Assembly: GCA_963848115.1 (NCBI GenBank)
Contig: CAWKCP010000025.1
Location: 1-64,000 of the forward strand
From: JAWKOK01 sp963848115
Lineage (GTDB): Bacteria; Chloroflexota; Anaerolineae; Caldilineales; Caldilineaceae
Length of the DNA stretch: 64,000 nucleotides
Direction: 5' to 3'
Positions 58,517 through 64,000 of the stretch are shown piece by piece. A program made the position numbers and the translations under genes. The notes below the pieces were generated by a model that worked only from the letters and a program-made list of their open reading frames with translations, ran no database searches and had not been told where the DNA came from. Numbering within the stretch: position 1 is the stretch's first letter; every line of letters begins with the position of its first letter.

Positions 58517-59941
58517 CTACATCAACCCCAATTCTGCCAACGCTCTTGCGGCGCCGTCCAGATTGGTCAGCTTCATGCTCGTGTAGTTGGGCGCAAAGAT
58601 CACACCTTGGCCGCCGGCGCGGTATGTTGCTAACACACTGCGATAGACAATGTCGGGCGTGCAGATCGCCTGATCGGCTTGCACACGTGGTGCGTCGACA
58701 CCGATGCCCATATAGACCGGCGCCTTGCCCTTGACGCCGCGGACAGCGTCCGCGCATTGGCCAAAGACATAGGTATCCGGATCCATGCCGGTTTGCATCA
58801 AATCATCCCACGGCGCTTCGTCGAGACCCAACAGCTTGTACATGATGGGGGTCATTTCTTGAGGCGTCACATCCCGGAAGATGGATTTATGCAGGTCCGC
58901 CATCTCCTTGAGATAGACTTGGCCTGATTGGTGCTGATAGGTGATCGGCTTGACCCAGTCGGCATATCTTGTCTGCTCTTCCCATGGCCATTGGGCCTTG
59001 CGGAAGGGATTGAAATGGTTACGATTCCAGACATTGAGTCCGAATTCCAAGTCAGGATTGCACCATTTGACGATGCCATATAACTCTCGGTCCAGGTCCT
59101 TGTTGCGTTCCAGCCAGAAGCGCTCCCAGATCAGTATTTCCGGGTTGCGCAACAGCACGCGCCAGAACTCAATAAAGGCGCCGTCCACAAACGACTCATC
59201 GGCGCGTGCCTTTTGAAAGTAGTCATGGACCTCCAGAAACGCCTTACGCGCCGCCTCCACATCAACACCCCGCGCCATCGCCTCACGCCGGCAATGCTCA
59301 CAGAAACAGCCGGGCGCTTCGCCAAAGATCAACTGGTCCAGCGGGCTACGCCGCTCGTTACACCACATAATACCGTCAATATCGTAGCTACGACATTGAT
59401 CTTCAATCAACGAATGCCACCAGCGTCGAAAATCGGGATTGTTGGTGCACGGCTCAGCGCCGACACGACCGAAGATGTCAATCTCAAGACATTGAGGTAA
59501 GTTAGGAATGTCGACGTTATTGACCGACCCATGACCGGCATATTTGAAGACCGGTTCCATCAGTTCGGGCATGACCTTCATACCACGCGACCGGGCCGCA
59601 GGAATGATCATCTCCAGAACGTCAATGCCTTCGACCTCTTTGTCTTTGGCGCGGAAATCCTTGATAATCGTGTTGCCATAATATTCTGGATGTGGATTGA
59701 TATAGGCGCCGCCTTTCATGGTCAGTGGCTCAGGCACACCATGATCCGGCCAGCCATCGATCTCGTGTGAAATGCTACGCCCCGCCTTCAAGCCGAGCCA
59801 AGACACGGTGCCAACCATCAGTACATTGACACCGACTCGATTCTGCAATGTATCCAATACCGTTTCGACGCCCTCATCAACAAAACTGATGGGGCTTATC
59901 TGGATACCGACAAACTTTTCGCTCTGTGCTTTCGGTGCCAT
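58517..59941 (-). CDS. TIM-barrel glycoside-hydrolase-like protein of unknown specificity
   Basis: A 474-residue protein from ATG 59941 (AGGAG six bases upstream decides this start over 59962 and 60031). It looks like a (beta/alpha)8 hydrolase of the GH42/GHL type: GVNVLMVGTVSWLGLKAG, IIPAARSRGMKVMPELME, DIDGIMWCNERRSPLDQL with Asn-Glu as possible acid/base, a Cys-rich GCFCEHCRREAM (possible metal or structural site), and WVKPITYQHQSGQVYLKEMADL. The presumed nucleophile Glu is not obvious. No signal peptide is present, so it is cytoplasmic. It is transcribed divergently from a GntR-type regulator over a 199-base regulatory region and is probably controlled by it. Natural substrate unknown. 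Confidence 0.75.
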   Translation of the reverse strand: MAPKAQSEKFVGIQISPISFVDEGVETVLDTLQNRVGVNVLMVGTVSWLGLKAGRSISHEIDGWPDHGVPEPLTMKGGAYINPHPEYYGNTIIKDFRAKDKEVEGIDVLEMIIPAARSRGMKVMPELMEPVFKYAGHGSVNNVDIPNLPQCLEIDIFGRVGAEPCTNNPDFRRWWHSLIEDQCRSYDIDGIMWCNERRSPLDQLIFGEAPGCFCEHCRREAMARGVDVEAARKAFLEVHDYFQKARADESFVDGAFIEFWRVLLRNPEILIWERFWLERNKDLDRELYGIVKWCNPDLEFGLNVWNRNHFNPFRKAQWPWEEQTRYADWVKPITYQHQSGQVYLKEMADLHKSIFRDVTPQEMTPIMYKLLGLDEAPWDDLMQTGMDPDTYVFGQCADAVRGVKGKAPVYMGIGVDAPRVQADQAICTPDIVYRSVLATYRAGGQGVIFAPNYTSMKLTNLDGAARALAELGLM

Positions 59942-59995
59942 ATTCGCTCCTAACGAGGCCATGTCAGATTCATCACAAACCAACGGTGAATTTCC

Positions 59996-60088
59996 AACCC
60001 AATCATATACCAGAGGGCAGCATACCAACAACTGTTAACAGTTGACAGTTGACAAATTGGGTTATATCATGTTCGACAGTTGCCTGTC
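59996..60088. promoter_or_regulatory. Divergent control region with nested palindromes
   Basis: AACCCAAT (59996-60003) is inverted at 60056-60063; ACTGTTAACAGT (60031-60042) is a perfect palindrome near the middle; GACAG (60075-60079) and CTGTC (60084-60088) form a third. A plus-strand promoter TTGACA (60042-60047), 17 bases, TATCAT (60065-60070) overlaps them, with a second TTGACA at 60049-60054. The palindromes are suitable GntR-type operators for autoregulation and for control of the minus-strand gene. Confidence 0.6.
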
Positions 60089-60140
60089 AACGCGAAAGAC
60101 ATGAAAGGCCAAGGCGCTCAATTTCGAAAGGCTCCCCGCC

Positions 60141-60830
60141 ATGACACTCGAACAGATCCATCGCATTGAACCACGGACACTGAAAGAGGATGTTACCAAT
60201 CTTCTGCGGCAGATGATCATCAACGGTGAGCTCGCTCCCGATGCCGAACTCAACCAGGTCGGCATCGCCAATCAGCTCGGCGTCAGCCGTGGCCCTGTGC
60301 GCGAGGCACTGGGTCAACTGGAGCAGGAAGGACTGGTCCATAGCATTCCATATAAAGGCGTCTTTGTGACCTCTCTGACGCGACGCCATGTGGAAGAGCT
60401 CTATTCAATACGCATCGTGCTGGAGACCCTGGCGGTCGAACGTGCAATTGACCGCATTACTGAAGAGGACCTGACGAAACTCAACCAAATTGTGGACGAG
60501 ATGAGCGTGGCCGCCAAGGATCAGAACCTGCAGAGATTGGTGGAGGTAGATCTGGCGTTCCATGAACATCTGGTCCGAGTCGCCGATCATGATCTGCTCT
60601 ACAAACTGTGGAAACAGGTTGAGATTGGCGTGCTGCGATGCCTGCACACACGACATCAGATCTACACATTTTTGGACGAAGTTGTGGGATCTCATCCCAC
60701 CATCGTGATGGCTTTGACCGAGCGCAATAAGGAGCGGTCGATACAGATTCTACGTGAGCATGTCCGTGAATCAGAAGAACACATCCTTGCTGCATGGCCC
60801 CAGCCGGAAGATGAAAACAGTGAAGACTGA
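60141..60830 (+). CDS. GntR family transcriptional regulator, FCD (FadR-like) type
   Basis: A 229-residue regulator. The N-terminal winged helix reads LKEDVTNLLRQMIINGELAPDAELNQVGIANQLGVSRGPVREALGQLEQEGLV, the textbook GntR DNA-binding domain. The C-terminal FCD ligand domain keeps the metal-site residues Asp and His in VEVDLAFHEHLVRVADHDLL, with later His residues in SHPTIVMAL and ILREHVRESEEHI. Such regulators bind sugar acids, hydroxy acids or amino acid derivatives. It lies between the divergent TIM-barrel gene and a D-2-hydroxyacid dehydrogenase, and the palindromes in front of it are likely operators. No other regulator is present in the cluster. Confidence 0.92.
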   Translation: MTLEQIHRIEPRTLKEDVTNLLRQMIINGELAPDAELNQVGIANQLGVSRGPVREALGQLEQEGLVHSIPYKGVFVTSLTRRHVEELYSIRIVLETLAVERAIDRITEEDLTKLNQIVDEMSVAAKDQNLQRLVEVDLAFHEHLVRVADHDLLYKLWKQVEIGVLRCLHTRHQIYTFLDEVVGSHPTIVMALTERNKERSIQILREHVRESEEHILAAWPQPEDENSED

Positions 60831-60916
60831 GTACCCAAAGACGACCAGACCGAGGGACAACACAACATAACGGCCGTTGCATAAGTCACCAACGGCCCAA
60901 TTCATGGGATATAGAG

Positions 60917-61931
60917 ATGGCTAATTTCACAGTTTTGTATGCTGACCCAAAGAGTGAAAGTGACTTTGAGTGGATCAATCGACTAGATGCAGCTCAAACG
61001 CTCAACCTCATTGCACCTGCAGATGGTTCGGACGAAGCGTTGATGGAGCTCTTGCCCCAAGCGAATGTAATCGTTGCACAGAACCGCCCAATCACCGCAG
61101 AATTCATCGCTGCTGCGCCTAAACTAACATTTATCCAGCGCTACGGAACACGACCGGACGGCATCGACCTGGACGCGGCCCGTGCAGCAAACGTGCAGGT
61201 CGCAACCATGGCCCTGCGCGGCTGCATTGCCGTGGCTGAACTGGCAACCACGCTGATTCTGGCCCTGAGCAAGAATCTCATCAAGGCGCATGACGCCACA
61301 GTCAGCGGAGCCTATCGGGAACTGGGCGTCGAGCCGATCAAGACGGAACAACGTCGACACAATTTTCAGTGGATGAAACTGCCCGGCCTGCTTGAAGTCT
61401 ACCGCCATACGCTGGGCATCATCGGCTTTGGCGAAATCGGCACCGAGACGGCACGGCGGGCACGGGCCCTGGGCATGAATGTGATCTACAACAAACGTTC
61501 CCGCCTACCGTCCGAGGTCGAGGCCATGGAGCAGGTCACCTATGCCGAAAAGGACGATTTGCTACGCGAAGCCGATTTCGTACTCCTCTCCACCCCGCTG
61601 ACACCCGAGACCGAAAAGATGATCGGCGAACGTGAGCTTGCGCTGATGAAGCCCAGCGCCTTTCTCGTCAACATCTGCCGCGGCGGCGTGATCGACGAAG
61701 ACGCCCTGGTGGCAGCATTGAACTGCGCACCAGATCGCGGGCGCGGGCCTGGACGTCTACGTCTACGAGCCGATTCCGTACGACCATCCGCTGCTCCAAT
61801 GTGACAATGTGATTCTGGCCCCGCACATCGGCGGCGGCACCGGTGGCGCACGCGACAACCAGATGACCGACGTGCTGGCCAACGTTGCCGCATTCGCCGC
61901 CGGCCAAGCGCCGACCAACTTGGTTGGATAA
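60917..61931 (+). CDS. D-isomer-specific 2-hydroxyacid dehydrogenase (one frameshift)
   Basis: A 337-residue NAD-dependent dehydrogenase once an extra base near 61730 (GCACCAG) is removed. The NAD loop is LGIIGFGEIGTETARRARALGM; the catalytic Arg lies in LVNICRGGVIDEDALVAAL, the Glu after the break in DVYVYEPIPYDHPLL, and the catalytic His in NVILAPHIGGGTGGARDNQ. The frame then runs to TAA 61929-61931. It interconverts a 2-oxo acid and a D-2-hydroxy acid. The gene follows the GntR regulator by 86 bases and starts the plus-strand unit with two DUF4438 genes and an SDR; the gap to the next ATG is 13 bases. Confidence 0.88.
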
Positions 61932-61944
61932 GAGGGACGACCCT

Positions 61945-62820
61945 ATGATACGGACCAACATTGACGATCTTGTTGTCGTCGCCACCACCGGATATATCAG
62001 TGCGCCGGCCTTGCAGCGCTCGCCCTACCGGCCGGATACGGAAGGAATCGGTACTGTGCTCATCGGTATGTCCGGCATCGTCTATAACGCCCGGGTCGGC
62101 GATCCGGCCTACGGCTGGGCCGGTGACCATGTAGAGCCAGGGGTGAGCATCGCCCATCCCGATTTTGACGTCGATCATGCCATGCACTATCTGACCTGTA
62201 TCGGAAACGAAGCCATGGTGATGAGTGGACTGGCTGCCGGTGAAAAGGGCATTGTCACCGGCGAACATGCGCGACTGCTGGTCGATTTCTCGGACGACGT
62301 GCTGGAACAGTTGGCCGTCGATGACAAGATACTGATCAAGACCCACGGCCGCGGCATGAAATTGCTCGATCATCCTGGCGTGCTGGTCAAAAAGGCGGGT
62401 CCCAACCTGATCGAAGCATGGGGCCTGCGAAGCGCCGAAGATGGCCGGCTTCAAGTGCCGGTGGTCGCCACCATTCCAGCCCATGTCATGGGCAGCGGCG
62501 CTGAGTTGACGCCCGAGTTCGTGGATCAAGATCTGATGACAGGCGACCGCGCCGCGTTGGCCGAGCTAGGCCTCGACAACCTGCGCATGGGCGATATGGT
62601 CGCCGTGATGGACACCGACCATCGCTACGGGCGGGGCTACAAGCCCGGTGGCGTAACCATCGGCATCATCATGCACGGCGACTCGGTGATGACCGGACAC
62701 GGTCCTGGATGCCAGGATCTGTTGGTCTGCGCCGACGGCGAAATCGAGCCGGTCATCGAGCCGACGGCAAACATGGCCGGCCTACTAAACATACGCGATT
62801 ATGCGGCGAAAGGGCCATAG
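61945..62820 (+). CDS. DUF4438 family protein, first copy
   Basis: A 291-residue protein: TNIDDLVVVATTGYISAPAL, GIGTVLIGMSGIVYNARVGDPAYGWAGDHVEPGVSI, ACIGNEA-like LTCIGNEAMVMSGLAAGEKGIVTGEH, IKTHGRGMKLLD, and a C-terminal GDMVAVMDTDHRYGRGYKPGGVTIGII with a conserved Asp/His/Tyr/Gly group reminiscent of a metal or ligand site. The family has no established biochemical role known to me. No signal peptide. The start ATG 61945 lies 13 bases after the dehydrogenase stop. A paralogue follows after 9 bases; the two share GLVYN, G(D)RAMGWA/PAYGWA and DSRYGHGY/DHRYGRGY landmarks. Confidence 0.8.
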   Translation: MIRTNIDDLVVVATTGYISAPALQRSPYRPDTEGIGTVLIGMSGIVYNARVGDPAYGWAGDHVEPGVSIAHPDFDVDHAMHYLTCIGNEAMVMSGLAAGEKGIVTGEHARLLVDFSDDVLEQLAVDDKILIKTHGRGMKLLDHPGVLVKKAGPNLIEAWGLRSAEDGRLQVPVVATIPAHVMGSGAELTPEFVDQDLMTGDRAALAELGLDNLRMGDMVAVMDTDHRYGRGYKPGGVTIGIIMHGDSVMTGHGPGCQDLLVCADGEIEPVIEPTANMAGLLNIRDYAAKGP

Positions 62821-62829
62821 GGTTCATTT

Positions 62830-63705
62830 ATGCTGACCACAAATCTTTCCAGTCTAGTCAAGATATCGGTCATGGGCGAAGTGGCCAACCCGTCCATGCC
62901 CGGCCTTCCGGCCAGCCCCTACATGGTCACGGCAGACGGCGAGCCGGTCTTGATTCCGAGCTTTGGCGGGCTGGTCTACAACGTACGCATCGGCGACCGG
63001 GCAATGGGATGGGCGGCTGAGCTGATCCAGCCGGGCGTCTCTATCAAAAATAGCAACGCCAACGCCAACACCGCGCTCGGCGTCTATGCCTGCATCGGCA
63101 ACCGTGCCCGCGTCATGAATGGGATGGCCGCCGGTGCAACGGGCACAGTCACCGGCAAGAGCGGTCGTTTCGCCGAGCATGTCATCTGCGACTTTGCGCC
63201 GGACATTCTGGAGAAGATGGCCCCGGGCGATCGGGTCCAGATTCAGGCGTATGGCGTAGGGCAGCAGATCAACGACGTGCCCGATGTTGCCTTGAAGAGC
63301 TGCTCGCCCGAGTTGTTGGAAGCGCTCAGCCCTGACATCAACGGAGCGGGCAAACTGGTTGTGCCGGTCAAGGGTATTGCACCCAGCGTGCTGGCAGGTG
63401 CAGGAGCCGGTCTTGGCAGCGAGGCCGGTGCACTCAACTTGCAGACGTCCGACATGGAGACCTTGGCCGCCAACGGGCTGGACGACCTGCGCTTCGGCGA
63501 TTTGGTCGCTATCACCGATTGGGACAGCCGCTACGGCCACGGCTATCTACGGGGTTCGGTGGTCGTCGGCGTCGTCTGCCAGGGCGGCAGCGTGCGCAGC
63601 GGCTACGGACCTGGGCTTGCCATCATCATGACGAGTCGCTCCGGCATGATCGAGCCGGTCGCGACGCCGGGCGCAAACCTGGCCGAGCTAATGGGGTTGA
63701 TCTGA
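62830..63705 (+). CDS. DUF4438 family protein, second copy
   Basis: A 291-residue paralogue of the preceding gene. Landmarks in the same order: SVMGEVANPSMPGLPASPYM, PSFGGLVYNVRIGDRAMGWAAELIQPGVSI, YACIGNRARVMNGMAAGATGTVTGKSG, IQAYGVGQQIND, LDDLRFGDLVAITDWDSRYGHGY and GSVRSGYGPGLAIIMTSRSG. Both copies being co-encoded suggests a heteromer or two consecutive steps on related substrates. The gene starts 9 bases after the first copy and ends 3 bases before the SDR start. Confidence 0.8.
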   Translation: MLTTNLSSLVKISVMGEVANPSMPGLPASPYMVTADGEPVLIPSFGGLVYNVRIGDRAMGWAAELIQPGVSIKNSNANANTALGVYACIGNRARVMNGMAAGATGTVTGKSGRFAEHVICDFAPDILEKMAPGDRVQIQAYGVGQQINDVPDVALKSCSPELLEALSPDINGAGKLVVPVKGIAPSVLAGAGAGLGSEAGALNLQTSDMETLAANGLDDLRFGDLVAITDWDSRYGHGYLRGSVVVGVVCQGGSVRSGYGPGLAIIMTSRSGMIEPVATPGANLAELMGLI

Positions 63706-63708
63706 GCG

Positions 63709-64000
63709 ATGGATAAGATTCTTGACGGACGGGTGGCGCTTGTCACAGGAGCAGGACGCGGCTTTGGTGCAGGCATCGCGCGTGGACTGGCTAGAGCCGG
63801 TGCACATGTTGCCATCGTAGACATCAACGCAGCGGAATTAACCGAGACCGCACAAGAGATTCTGGATGACAGCCTGGCTGAGCAGAGCGAGGTGCTTACA
63901 CAAGTTGCCGATGTCAGTGACTTTGGGCAGATGGAAGCCGCAGTTTCACAGATCATCGACCGCTGGGGGCGACTGGACATTGTCGTGAACAACGCGGCCA
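63709..64000 (+). CDS. Short-chain dehydrogenase/reductase, N-terminal part (cut by window end)
   Basis: The first 97 codons of a classical SDR are present. ILDGRVALVTGAGRGFGAGIARGLARAGA holds the T-G-x-x-x-G-x-G cofactor motif, VAIVDINAAELTETAQEI places an Asp after the second strand, favouring NAD over NADP, and LDIVVNNAA is the N-N-A-G-type motif. The catalytic Ser/Tyr/Lys lie beyond the window. It starts 3 bases after the second DUF4438 stop and is part of the same plus-strand operon. Confidence 0.9.
   Translation, partial: MDKILDGRVALVTGAGRGFGAGIARGLARAGAHVAIVDINAAELTETAQEILDDSLAEQSEVLTQVADVSDFGQMEAAVSQIIDRWGRLDIVVNNAA

Overview
The window reads as a piece of a Chloroflexota genome, probably an Anaerolineae/Caldilineales-type environmental lineage. 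The GC-rich coding, many SH3b-bearing lipoproteins with TIM-barrel domains, a SARP/AAA/TPR giant regulator followed by a small acidic/aromatic protein, DUF4438 genes and PD40/TPR surface proteins fit that group. This assignment is inference from gene content; no rRNA or tRNA gene is present to fix it.

Layout. 0.4-5 kb: a very large unrecognised protein with a sugar-enzyme-like look, convergent on a glutathionyl-hydroquinone reductase-like protein. 5.2-10.8 kb: ABM monooxygenase, SARP-type ATPase/TPR regulator, a 69-aa protein and a lipoprotein with a tandemly duplicated domain. 10.9-14.8 kb (minus): PD-(D/E)XK-like protein, Gfo/Idh oxidoreductase, ABC-F ATPase. 15.2-20.5 kb: membrane TPR/PD40 protein, acetyl-CoA synthetase (acs), DUF1624 membrane protein. 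20.6-24 kb: arginine deiminase pathway operon argF-arcC-arcA. 24.3-28 kb: family-5 solute-binding lipoprotein and two permeases (no ATPase genes), then a membrane-fused spermidine-synthase-like protein. 30.5-31.3 kb: Phd/VapC toxin-antitoxin pair. 31.4-36.5 kb (minus): MFS exporter, PreP-type M16C protease, MTAP-like phosphorylase. 37-44.2 kb (minus): three paralogous cell-surface proteins with SH3b modules and a clan GH-A-like catalytic domain. 44.7-52.4 kb: membrane protein, a likely structured ncRNA with a near-consensus promoter, a SWIM mini-protein, a UPF0104 flippase-like protein, ugd, an M16B protease pair, acpS. 52.7-53.3 kb: a second toxin-antitoxin pair. 53.6-64 kb: a divergent catabolic-looking cluster around a GntR/FCD regulator, holding on the minus side a TIM-barrel hydrolase-like protein, amidohydrolase, aminotransferase, Gfo/Idh oxidoreductase and epimerase, and on the plus side a D-2-hydroxyacid dehydrogenase, two tandem DUF4438 genes and an SDR cut by the window end.

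Two window-wide themes stand out. First, at least ten genes are interrupted by single-base frameshifts; 14 of the 15 events I can place are +1 insertions, and every repaired gene has a length that divides exactly by three. This points to residual insertion errors in the assembly rather than pseudogenes, so I annotate these as full-length genes. Second, the intergenic gaps carry several families of short MITE-like inverted repeats (a CACAGAT/CACGGAT family with about seven copies, a TACGTACTGCG family with two, a TCATTCCGA family with one full and one partial copy) and perfect 46-56 bp palindromes acting as terminators or stabilisers. The best candidates for something undescribed are the GntR/DUF4438 cluster, the SH3b-GH-A triad and the 46.1-46.3 kb ncRNA locus.
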